Assembly: GCA_030745875.1 (NCBI GenBank)
Contig: JASLNT010000111.1
Coordinates: forward strand, 1 to 64,000
Direction of reading: 5' to 3'
DNA length: 64,000 bases
Source of the DNA: Phycisphaerae bacterium
GTDB lineage: Bacteria; Planctomycetota; Phycisphaerae; SM23-33
Shown here: one piece after another, positions 33,228 through 41,108 of the stretch
How the letters are laid out: the number at the start of each line of letters is the position of its first letter
How positions within the stretch are numbered: the first letter of the stretch is position 1
Made by a program: the position numbers and the translations under genes
Notes under the pieces: generated by a model
What the model was told of the DNA's origin: nothing
Databases searched by the model: none
What the model saw: only the letters and a program-made list of their open reading frames with translations

Positions 33228-35039
33228 ATGCGTACTTGTGTGACAATCCTGTGTGTTTTGGCGGCTCTTGCTTCGATGGGCCTGGGCGATGACGTATCTG
33301 TCGGGAGGCTTACCTATCCCGGTGTCACTATCCTTGAAGTCAAAGACGGAGTGGTGGTCTTCAAGACACCCAGAGGGAGCACCCTGTCAAAGAGGTTCAA
33401 CGATATCACAGGCATAACGCTTACCGGGATGGACAGCTTCAACGAGGCCGAGAAGTTAATCTCGGGTTCCGCCGGAAAGTCCGAGGCCAACAGCATCATC
33501 AAGCAGATTGACACTAGAAAAGCTGAGATCGCCAAGATCAAAACCCAGGTCGGCGACGAGGCCGGGGCGGTTACTCGGCTCAAAGATACGGCCAAACGCC
33601 TCAGAGCCCAGGGCGAGGCGTATTCGAAAAGCGCCAAAGAACTCGTCAAGCAGACCGCCGAACTTAGGAAACTCGACTCAAGCGCCCAGACCAAAGTCGC
33701 CAAACTTTACAGCGAAGCCAAGAAGCTTATAAGCCGAGCGGTCGCTCTGGACCGCAGGAAGAAGAAGGGCGAGGCCAATCAACTCAGGAACCAGGCCAGG
33801 CAACTCCTGAAACAGGCCGACGACCTGGACGCCGACAAGATCAAGAAAGAGGCCGTCAAAAAACGAGGAGAAGCCGCAAGACTCCTGCGTGAGGCCGTTA
33901 AGCTAAGGAAAGAAAGAAAGAAGGATTTCGAGAAGCACGCCAAGCACAGGATAAACGAGTCCAAGAAGCGGATAAGCGAGGCCGAGGGGCTCGAATTGAA
34001 GGCGAAACGATTGGGCGAAATGGTCACCGCTCGAAGAGCCCAGATCGCCAAGCTCTCAAAAGAAGCCGGAAACCTCTCTCGCCAGTCCAAGAAATCCATC
34101 ACCGAAGCCAAATCGCTGGAAGCCCAGGCTAAAGACTACCCCGCATTCGCCAAACGCCAGAAGGCAAGGAGTGTCGAACTGGCCGCCGAAATCGTCGAAC
34201 TCCAGGGCAAACTGGACAAACTCGCATCCGGCGCTACGGACAAACCAACCCAGTATCCCGCGGCGATTCGGTTGTATCGAACCGCCGCCGGGCGAAAATC
34301 CACCCCCGGGCAGAAGATGATAATCAACTTTCGCCTTCTCAGTGCTCTCGATCGCGCGGGCTGGATCGACGAAGCAACCACGCAATGGTTGCTGCTGGCC
34401 GATCGCGAAAAGGGTGCAGCGGGTATTCTCGCCAGTCGCCCGACAACCTTTGCGCCCAAGGGCGATTCGAGAAACACAAAAGCCGTCAATATCCTCCAGT
34501 CCAGCGTGACGAGGATAAGCGATGGTCCGTATCACACATCCGCGGTGGAACTGATGGTGCGCCTGATGCTGCGCGAGGGACGCAGCAAGGATGTAATCGT
34601 CATCCTGAAGGACGTCAGTGAACCCAAACTGAAAGTGTTGAAGGCGACAGCCCTTCTGGATGCAAAAGATCCCGCCGGCGCCGTCTCGACCGTCACAGGC
34701 GCGTTGGACGGGCTTGGGATGGAGTCTTTGCCCGAAGCGCTCGCCATTCGCGGTAAGGGACTGTTGGCTCAATCAGGGGCGGAGACCGACAAGAAGAAGA
34801 AACAGAAGCTCATGCTGGACGCAGCGCTTGATTTTATGCGGGTGGCGACCTTCTTCCCGGGCACAGAGCGGGCGGCCGAAGCGCTCTTCAACGCAGGAAA
34901 GATAATGGCCTCACTGCCCGAAAAACCCAACCGGGGAGCGGCTGTCAGAGCATACCAGACTGTCGCCGCAAGCTATGCGGGGACCCCCATCGGAAAAGCC
35001 GCCACCGATGAGCTTGCGAAACTCGGAGTCAAGAAATAA
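33228..35039 (+). CDS. Exported coiled-coil and TPR-like protein
   Basis: ATG 33228 gives 603 residues with a signal peptide (MRTCVTILCVLAALASMGLG). Residues 25-75 look like a small beta-barrel unit (VGRLTYPGVTILEVKDGVVV...FNDITGITL). A Lys/Glu/Ala-rich coiled coil runs from about 80 to 355, and a helical-repeat region follows. The last 60 residues have the A..F..YP..P.A..A..AY pattern that recalls the C-terminal TPRs of the Tol-associated YbgF/CpoB proteins. Similarity in pattern is seen; homology is inferred. It sits between the second VWA gene and exbB-type genes. No enzymatic motif is visible. Confidence 0.75.
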   Translation: MRTCVTILCVLAALASMGLGDDVSVGRLTYPGVTILEVKDGVVVFKTPRGSTLSKRFNDITGITLTGMDSFNEAEKLISGSAGKSEANSIIKQIDTRKAEIAKIKTQVGDEAGAVTRLKDTAKRLRAQGEAYSKSAKELVKQTAELRKLDSSAQTKVAKLYSEAKKLISRAVALDRRKKKGEANQLRNQARQLLKQADDLDADKIKKEAVKKRGEAARLLREAVKLRKERKKDFEKHAKHRINESKKRISEAEGLELKAKRLGEMVTARRAQIAKLSKEAGNLSRQSKKSITEAKSLEAQAKDYPAFAKRQKARSVELAAEIVELQGKLDKLASGATDKPTQYPAAIRLYRTAAGRKSTPGQKMIINFRLLSALDRAGWIDEATTQWLLLADREKGAAGILASRPTTFAPKGDSRNTKAVNILQSSVTRISDGPYHTSAVELMVRLMLREGRSKDVIVILKDVSEPKLKVLKATALLDAKDPAGAVSTVTGALDGLGMESLPEALAIRGKGLLAQSGAETDKKKKQKLMLDAALDFMRVATFFPGTERAAEALFNAGKIMASLPEKPNRGAAVRAYQTVAASYAGTPIGKAATDELAKLGVKK

Positions 35040-35120
35040 CGCTGACCGCAGTGCGACTCTCCAGGGACGAGAGACGCGTTGTGGCGGATTAACTTAGTTT
35101 AGAGTCTAAGGAGTACGTTT

Positions 35121-35756
35121 ATGTTGGCAGCAACAGTGGAAATTAATTACTTCCATGTCCTGATGGTGCAATGCGGGACTATCGGATGGATTCTCTGGGC
35201 GATGAGTGTTCTTACACTGGCGATTATCGTGCAGTATTTCATTACGATCCGTCGCGATAACATCCTTCCTCCGGTCGTCCTCGGTCAGATTCGCGAACTG
35301 TTTGACGAGAAGCAGTACGGTGAAGCGATCGAAATGTCGGCTGACGAGCCCAGCTTCCTGAGCTATGTTGTGCATGCGGGTCTGTCGGACGCTTCGCACG
35401 GATACCCGGCTATGGAGCGGGCGATGGAGGAAGCCGCCGAAGAACGCACCACCAAGCTTCTCCGCCAGATCGAATGGTTGAACCTCATAGGCAATATCAG
35501 CCCGATGCTCGGTCTGTTCGGTACTGTCTGGGGCATGATCATGGCGTTCCAGACGCTGGCGGCTTCGGGCGGTACCGCCGATCCGGCTGACCTGGCCGAG
35601 TCTATCGGCGTGGCGCTGGTTACAACGCTGTTGGGTCTTGCGATAGCTATTCCCGCCCTGGCGGTTTACGCGGTAATGAGAAACCGGGTCGATGCAGTCA
35701 CCAGTGAGTCCATGGTCGCCGCACAGGACCTGATCTCGACATTCCGTCCGGCTTAG
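35121..35756 (+). CDS. MotA/TolQ/ExbB-type proton channel protein
   Basis: This family forms pentameric proton channels with ExbD/TolR dimers inside. The 211 residues have three membrane segments (about 17-41, 122-142, 163-185) and the conserved GLFGTVWGMI motif in the second. An AAGGAG site precedes the ATG at good spacing. It is followed by three ExbD/TolR-type genes. It could power a Tol-like, Ton-like or gliding/secretion-type machine. No TonB or Pal gene is adjacent, so the partner remains open. Confidence 0.9.
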   Translation: MLAATVEINYFHVLMVQCGTIGWILWAMSVLTLAIIVQYFITIRRDNILPPVVLGQIRELFDEKQYGEAIEMSADEPSFLSYVVHAGLSDASHGYPAMERAMEEAAEERTTKLLRQIEWLNLIGNISPMLGLFGTVWGMIMAFQTLAASGGTADPADLAESIGVALVTTLLGLAIAIPALAVYAVMRNRVDAVTSESMVAAQDLISTFRPA

Positions 35757-35817
35757 TTAGTGTGTTCGGGCGTCCTTCCGCGTTTACGCGGTCCGGGGCG
35801 TTCGGAGGAGTGTGACA

Positions 35818-36330
35818 ATGGCCAGAACAAAAGTATTCAAGAAAAACTCGAGCGGTGATGTGGAGTTCAACATGACTCCCATGATCGACTGTACGTTCCT
35901 GTTGATCATTTTCTTCATCCTGTCTGCCACTGTGCTGAATGACGCTCTTGCCGAGTTGGAACTGCATCGCCCGTACAAGTCCAAGGCTATGGACGATAAG
36001 GCCCTGAACGAACTGCCCAATCGCATAATCATCAACGTTGTCTCGGACGCTCAGGACAAGAAAGACGAAGACTCCGTCCAGTCATCCATGGCCAAGGAGT
36101 ACATGATCAACGGCGAGACGATAAAGACTCGCAATAGAGACGAACTCATCAGGCAGATCAGGCAGGGAGCCCTTTCAGCCAAGGATAAGGATCACAAAGA
36201 GTTCTATGTTGAGATACGTGCGGATCGGCGCGTGAATTTCGGGTCCGTGCAGGAGGTCCTCAAAGCCGCCGCGGCCGCGAGTATCCGGGGAGTCGAGATG
36301 AAAATGAACATAACGGCGCTGACCCAATAA
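35818..36330 (+). CDS. ExbD/TolR-type protein 1
   Basis: A 170-residue protein starting at ATG 35818 behind a GGAGGA site. A single N-terminal membrane segment has the proton-carrying Asp in FNMTPMID (D24). The periplasmic domain (about residues 45-170) has a charged insert. It is the most divergent of three neighbouring ExbD/TolR paralogues. ExbD proteins dimerise inside the ExbB pentamer and couple proton flow to force on the cell wall or an outer-membrane partner. Confidence 0.87.
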   Translation: MARTKVFKKNSSGDVEFNMTPMIDCTFLLIIFFILSATVLNDALAELELHRPYKSKAMDDKALNELPNRIIINVVSDAQDKKDEDSVQSSMAKEYMINGETIKTRNRDELIRQIRQGALSAKDKDHKEFYVEIRADRRVNFGSVQEVLKAAAAASIRGVEMKMNITALTQ

Positions 36331-36362
36331 GGGCCCTAGTCGCTGCGAGGTAATTAGAGTAA

Positions 36363-36860
36363 ATGGCTAGATCAATCAAGAAAATCGAAGGCGACGAGAC
36401 AGTCCATTATGTTTCACCTCGCGCCAAGCGTGGTCGGGCCAAGGCCAAAATCGGCGTGCCCATGACCGCCATGATCGACGTGACGTTCCAGTTGTTGATC
36501 TACTTCATTCTGACCACCACCTTCCGTCAAACTGAAGGGCAGATACCCGGAACGCTTCCCAGCGCAGGGGCATCCGGGGCGTCGACTCCCGAGCAGCTTC
36601 AGAGTCCGATCAAAATACTGCTGCATCCTACAGGGATCGCCAACGACGGAGTCTTCTACGAAATCGTCGGTCAGAACCCCAGGATTGAGTCCGCCAGGGA
36701 ACTCAGGGACGCTCTTGCCGGATGCAAGCAGAGAGGAGGCGTGGAAAGCCCCGTGATCATAAACGCTAGAAGAGATGTGCGATGGAAATACGTGGTTGAG
36801 GTATTCAACCAGGTTGTCGCAAATGAATTCAAGAACATTGCATTCCAGAACACGACATGA
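36363..36860 (+). CDS. ExbD/TolR-type protein 2
   Basis: A 165-residue protein with a 30-residue basic cytoplasmic N-terminus, one membrane segment containing the Asp of PMTAMID (D39) and a periplasmic domain ending RWKYVVEVFNQVVANE. It is similar to the next gene over its membrane segment (VPMTAMIDVTF-LL-YF-LTTTFRQ) and overlaps it by four bases (ATGA). Confidence 0.87.
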   Translation: MARSIKKIEGDETVHYVSPRAKRGRAKAKIGVPMTAMIDVTFQLLIYFILTTTFRQTEGQIPGTLPSAGASGASTPEQLQSPIKILLHPTGIANDGVFYEIVGQNPRIESARELRDALAGCKQRGGVESPVIINARRDVRWKYVVEVFNQVVANEFKNIAFQNTT

Positions 36861-37381
36861 CGGTAGCCGGACCGCCGGATGTCCAACAGGGAGCAGGCAA
36901 AATGGCAGGATCGATCGGAAACAGTGATCCCAACGCCGACAGCGGTCGCCAACAGCCGCCTTCAGGCCGGATCAGACGAAAAGCAAGAGTTTCCGTGCCG
37001 ATGACGGCGATGATAGATGTCACATTCCTGCTGCTGACCTATTTCCTGCTGACCACGACTTTCAGGCAGGACGAAGGGCAACTGCCCGGTTCCTTGCCCG
37101 GGCCGATCATTATCGAGCCGATAGAAAACGTATTATTTGTCCCCGTAGAGATCCGTGCGGTCGGGGATGCCTGCCAGAGTGTTGTTTACAAGGTCGGCGA
37201 CGGGAGCGAGGTCCTGCTGCGGAGCCCGCAGGAACTCGTGGATGCTCTCCGCAAGCGGAGAGGCGATACCAAAGACGCGATAGCGGTGATCGATGCCGGC
37301 AGGGCGGTGCGATGGCGATATGTTGTGGAAGCCTGCAACCAGGCTGCTGGAGCAAACTTTCAAACAACGATAAAGATGTAA
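36857..37381 (+). CDS. ExbD/TolR-type protein 3
   Basis: A 174-residue protein with a longer, Pro/Gly-rich cytoplasmic N-terminus, the membrane Asp in PMTAMID (D54) and the periplasmic pattern VRWRYVVEACNQA shared with the preceding gene. It overlaps that gene (ATGA), so translation is coupled; ATG at residue 16 is another possible start. Three ExbD paralogues for one ExbB suggest heteromeric stators. Confidence 0.85.
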   Translation: MTVAGPPDVQQGAGKMAGSIGNSDPNADSGRQQPPSGRIRRKARVSVPMTAMIDVTFLLLTYFLLTTTFRQDEGQLPGSLPGPIIIEPIENVLFVPVEIRAVGDACQSVVYKVGDGSEVLLRSPQELVDALRKRRGDTKDAIAVIDAGRAVRWRYVVEACNQAAGANFQTTIKM

Positions 37382-37479
37382 GACCAGAGATCGGATCGGT
37401 GACGAATTCCCTGATTCTCACCGACCGGAAGGAATCAAACGACGTGAAGACGATACGAAGCCTTGCAAGGAGCGTTTGT

Positions 37480-40400
37480 ATGCGGGATGTCTTTCTCAGA
37501 GTCATGGTGGTTCTTGCGTTGATGCAGGCTTGTATAGCCTCCGCGCCCGGACAGGCGGCGGCGAAACGCGGAGCTTCCAGCCCGTTCGACCAGTTGGATA
37601 ACGGCAAACTGGTGGAGAATCTCAACAGGTTCACTATGCTTGAGTTGGTCCCGCTTGTTTCTCCTGACGACAAAACACCCAGCGGGACTCTTTTCCAGGT
37701 TAGGCTGCAAATCAAGCTCATGGCGAGCATAAATAATCCGGCGGAGTGTCTGAAAGAAGGCGAGAAACTCATCGCTCGTCTGACGAAAGCGTTGGATCAA
37801 GCTGAAAAGGACCTGGAGATCGCCGACGAGGCCGCCGAAAAAGCCACCGGAAAACTCAGGACCAGGAAACTGCTCGACGCCGCAAAGGCCGCACATCTCT
37901 ACTACGATATATGGTTCTGCCTTGGCAATCTGTCGGGGAACCATGCTGTCAGGCCCTATGTGCGCAGGATTAGAAATCTCCAGGACAATCGCGAAGACCG
38001 CAAGGTTGTCCTGAGAATGACCGAAGATGCGGCCCGAGATCTCCGAGATATGCAGGCCGACCTCAAAGATTCGCTGCGGGACTGGCAGGGGAACAGCGCT
38101 GTCTGGATGATCATGGGCTCCCGAGGCGAACGCCTGCTCAGGGACGCCAAGTACTGGTCGACCTGGACCTATGTGAATCGTGCGATGGCGCTGGGCGACG
38201 CGGAGGCTCACGAGTCCGAACGGGCGGCGCTCAACGGAGCTTTCCAAACGGCGAGCGCTAAAATCGCCAAAGACCAGGCTGCCGAGCGACAGAAGCTCAA
38301 AGACAAACTGGCTGCCGATCTCGCCAAACTCTCCGCCGACCAGAAGAGACGAACGGCTCAAAGGCGCGAACTGCTCCAACTGGTGCTGGATAGTCTACCG
38401 ACGTTTGAGAAGACCAAGCGATTCGGCGTAACGCATAATGCCCGCGGTTTGCTGGCTGTGGCTCATCGTGAGTTGGGGCAGTACGCCGAAGCAATCGATA
38501 AACTCGCCCCGCAACGTTACGCAAAGGCTGACGGAGCGACGAAGCTGCAGGTGTATATGGACTTGCCCATAACGCTGGTCAAGCAGGGCAAGTATTCCGA
38601 TGCGGTGCAGGCTGTCAATAGATTCAAAGTCGATGCAGCCAAACTCTGGGCCGGACCGGGAGCGAAGCTTGATGAGAACCAGCAGGCTCAGGTCGATCTG
38701 TATTCAGCGGTTCTGGAGGAGTATCTGGCTCGTCGCTGGGCTGCGACAAGCACAGATCCGACCGAGAAGAAAAGACACCGCGCCGAGGGAGCGGCGGTGC
38801 TGGCGAATCTGCTCGACAAACATCAGGACGGTAGTAAATTCGGCCAGTTCTTTATCAATTACTTCGGCAATAGGCTGGTCTATGTCGAGGATATTAACCA
38901 GCTTAACTCGGTGCAATTGTACATTATCGCTCGCGGTGCGGCGGTCGGGAAAGACCATGAAAAGCGCAAGGCGCTGCTGGAGACGTTCCTGGGGCGCAAG
39001 GACGATCCGGCGGTGAAGAAACTGGCGCCTTTAGCGCACAGGCAGTTGGCGATGACGTTGAATAAACTGGGGCGTCAGATGGACGCCTCGGATCACTTCA
39101 TAGCCGTAGTCACGTTGCTTGGGAAGGACCATCCGAAATCTCCCACCGCGGCCAAGAACGCCGCGATCTGCATGGACCTGCATTCCAAGTGGTACCAGAC
39201 CAGCAAGAAGCGGGCTCTCCCGAGGACGGTGCGATCGAAATTCGTTACCGCCATGCGATGGGCCGTCAGCTTTGACACGCCGAAAAACGCCAAACTCAAG
39301 CTTTTTGAATGGTACTATGATCTGGGCAGGCACTGCACCGAACTGGCCAAGAGCAGCCCCACCCCCAGAGAGCGGACGCTCTGGATGCAGCGGGCGGGCG
39401 ACGCCTTCAGCAAAGTGCCCAAAGACCCGCCCGCGATGTATTACAGCGCCCAGGACTTGTGGCTGGATATGCGATATCGGGCTCTGCTTACCGCCGCCAG
39501 GGACGCCAAGCTTATAAATGATGCGGTCAAGCTGCGTGAAGACTACGCGGTGTTCGTTCAGCGCCTTGAAAAGTACATCGCTACGTTTACGGACAAGGAG
39601 TCTGACGAAGTAAAGAGGTTGACTCGCTCGGCGGGGTGGGCTGATTTCACCCGCGCCAAGCTGCTGTTCGAGCAGTTGCTCAAAGAGACCCCCGCGATGG
39701 TTGAGATCGGGGCCCTGCTGAAGAAATGGTCGGCGGTTGACGATGTGGTTGTGGCCGCAACTCAGTGGAAGATTCAGAACCTTCTGAATCTGGGCAAGAT
39801 TGAAGACGCCAGCGCCGAACTCCAGGCCTTCAAGAAAGCTAATGAGAAGCGCCCGATTCTTTGGATGGGGCTGATCCGGCAGATGGTTGGCGGAATTCGC
39901 GAGGCTATCGACAAGGCGCGGGCTGAGGGTGGTAACAAGGCTAAGCTCGCCAGTCTCCGAAAGAGCTTTCTGGAACTGGTGAAGATCCAATACGATCCGA
40001 TCAAAGGCAAACCTATCGAAGGTTCCGACGGCAAGATCGATTCGGAGCGATTGGCGATTACGAGATTTTGGATCGACGCCCTGGTGCAAAACAACAGCAG
40101 CGCTGAAGCCCTTGCTCTCGCGACGGAATGCAGGCGAATATTCCAGAAGAGGCGAGCGGTCAAGACCGGAAAAATCGAGAAGGCGTACGCCTCCGTTATC
40201 TCCCAGTGTCAGGAGGCGGGTAATTTGGACACCGTGCTGGAGAAGCTTGCCGCAGCATTCCGGAAGGACCTGAACAAGCACGCCAATAATCCTCCCGGCT
40301 CGACGGACTTCCACCCTCAGGACGACGCCAAGGCCGTAGACATAGCGATCAAAGCCATGAAAGACGCAATAGGAAACGCTTCCAGCACCCCCGAAAGACG

Positions 40401-40809
40401 GGAACGGGCGATGGCTGCGGCGGCTCTGGAGATAGAGACCGGTTATCGGGAGACCATACGGCGCTTGAAGAATCGTATTCCGATCGATCTGACTGTGGAA
40501 TGGAATGTCGCCAAATGTCTTGCCGCCACAGGAAAATACGGCGAGGCGTTGAAGATATACTCCGATCTGATTAACAAAACTGATCGCCTGCGCGACGATA
40601 ACTCAAAACGGCGATTCTGGCGCCTGCAATTGGAGTACTGCCAGGTGTTTGTCAAAGGCAGGAGCAAGAACGCAAAGCAGATGGCGATGCTCGCCAATCA
40701 TATCGAAAAGAACCTGGAGAAGATCGAAGAGGGCGCTCTTGGCGGTTTCCAGCAGCAGTTTTATGCGATTAGAAAAGAGGCCAGACGCAATAGTCAGCAA
40801 AAGCCCTGA
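37480..40809 (+). CDS. Large exported helical-repeat (TPR-like) protein
   Basis: A 1109-residue protein. ATG 37480 has AAGGAG eight bases upstream and gives a signal peptide (RDVFLRVMVVLALMQACIASA); GTG 37444 with GGAAGGA is an alternative that adds 12 residues. The mature protein is nearly all helical and rich in degenerate TPR-like repeats, for example AHRELGQYAEAIDKL, AHRQLAMTLNKLGRQMDASDHF and CLAATGKYGEALKIYSDL. It contains no catalytic motif. It directly follows the ExbB/ExbD genes and is likely their periplasmic scaffold. It is not recognised as a named family. Confidence 0.75.
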   Translation: MRDVFLRVMVVLALMQACIASAPGQAAAKRGASSPFDQLDNGKLVENLNRFTMLELVPLVSPDDKTPSGTLFQVRLQIKLMASINNPAECLKEGEKLIARLTKALDQAEKDLEIADEAAEKATGKLRTRKLLDAAKAAHLYYDIWFCLGNLSGNHAVRPYVRRIRNLQDNREDRKVVLRMTEDAARDLRDMQADLKDSLRDWQGNSAVWMIMGSRGERLLRDAKYWSTWTYVNRAMALGDAEAHESERAALNGAFQTASAKIAKDQAAERQKLKDKLAADLAKLSADQKRRTAQRRELLQLVLDSLPTFEKTKRFGVTHNARGLLAVAHRELGQYAEAIDKLAPQRYAKADGATKLQVYMDLPITLVKQGKYSDAVQAVNRFKVDAAKLWAGPGAKLDENQQAQVDLYSAVLEEYLARRWAATSTDPTEKKRHRAEGAAVLANLLDKHQDGSKFGQFFINYFGNRLVYVEDINQLNSVQLYIIARGAAVGKDHEKRKALLETFLGRKDDPAVKKLAPLAHRQLAMTLNKLGRQMDASDHFIAVVTLLGKDHPKSPTAAKNAAICMDLHSKWYQTSKKRALPRTVRSKFVTAMRWAVSFDTPKNAKLKLFEWYYDLGRHCTELAKSSPTPRERTLWMQRAGDAFSKVPKDPPAMYYSAQDLWLDMRYRALLTAARDAKLINDAVKLREDYAVFVQRLEKYIATFTDKESDEVKRLTRSAGWADFTRAKLLFEQLLKETPAMVEIGALLKKWSAVDDVVVAATQWKIQNLLNLGKIEDASAELQAFKKANEKRPILWMGLIRQMVGGIREAIDKARAEGGNKAKLASLRKSFLELVKIQYDPIKGKPIEGSDGKIDSERLAITRFWIDALVQNNSSAEALALATECRRIFQKRRAVKTGKIEKAYASVISQCQEAGNLDTVLEKLAAAFRKDLNKHANNPPGSTDFHPQDDAKAVDIAIKAMKDAIGNASSTPERRERAMAAAALEIETGYRETIRRLKNRIPIDLTVEWNVAKCLAATGKYGEALKIYSDLINKTDRLRDDNSKRRFWRLQLEYCQVFVKGRSKNAKQMAMLANHIEKNLEKIEEGALGGFQQQFYAIRKEARRNSQQKP

Positions 40810-40878
40810 TTCGTGCGGATCCGGCCGGATGGTGATGGTTTTAGACGAGCGGATGTAACTTTCGTGATGAACGCAAAG

Positions 40879-40906
40879 TTGACGTTTCCGCCGGGATATA
40901 TATACT
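40879..40906 (+). promoter_or_regulatory. Promoter for tRNA-Cys
   Basis: TTGACG (40879-40884), 16 bases and TATACT (40901-40906), 15 bases before the tRNA 5' end. Confidence 0.75.
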
Positions 40907-40921
40907 GGCGTGACAAACCTC

Positions 40922-40995
40922 GGCGGCATAGCCAAGCGGACTAAGGCGACGGATTGCAAATCCGTTATTCGTGGGTTCGAATCCCACTGCCGCCT
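40922..40995 (+). tRNA. tRNA-Cys (anticodon GCA)
   Basis: Acceptor GGCGGCA (40922-40928) pairs with TGCCGCC (40988-40994), followed by U73, the cysteine identity discriminator. Anticodon stem ACGGA/TCCGT holds the loop TTGCAAA (anticodon GCA), and the T-arm is GTGGGTTCGAATCCCAC. 74 nt; no encoded CCA. Confidence 0.96.
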
Positions 40996-41108
40996 ATCGG
41001 GTGTTGTAGAATATTGTCAACCCCCGACAGCTGACAGCCGATAGGTGATTGCGGACGGATAGGGATTCCGACCGATAAGTAAGATATGCACAACAGAGGT
41101 GCTTGACG

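Noticed and set aside
35121..37381. ExbB/ExbD genes as a Zorya-type anti-phage system
   Set aside because: Zorya needs ZorA with a long tail, ZorB with an OmpA-like peptidoglycan domain, and ZorC/D or ZorE. None is seen.
39031..40314. 427-residue minus-strand frame opposite the giant TPR-like gene
   Set aside because: The plus-strand product has a signal peptide and coherent helical repeats; the minus one has neither.
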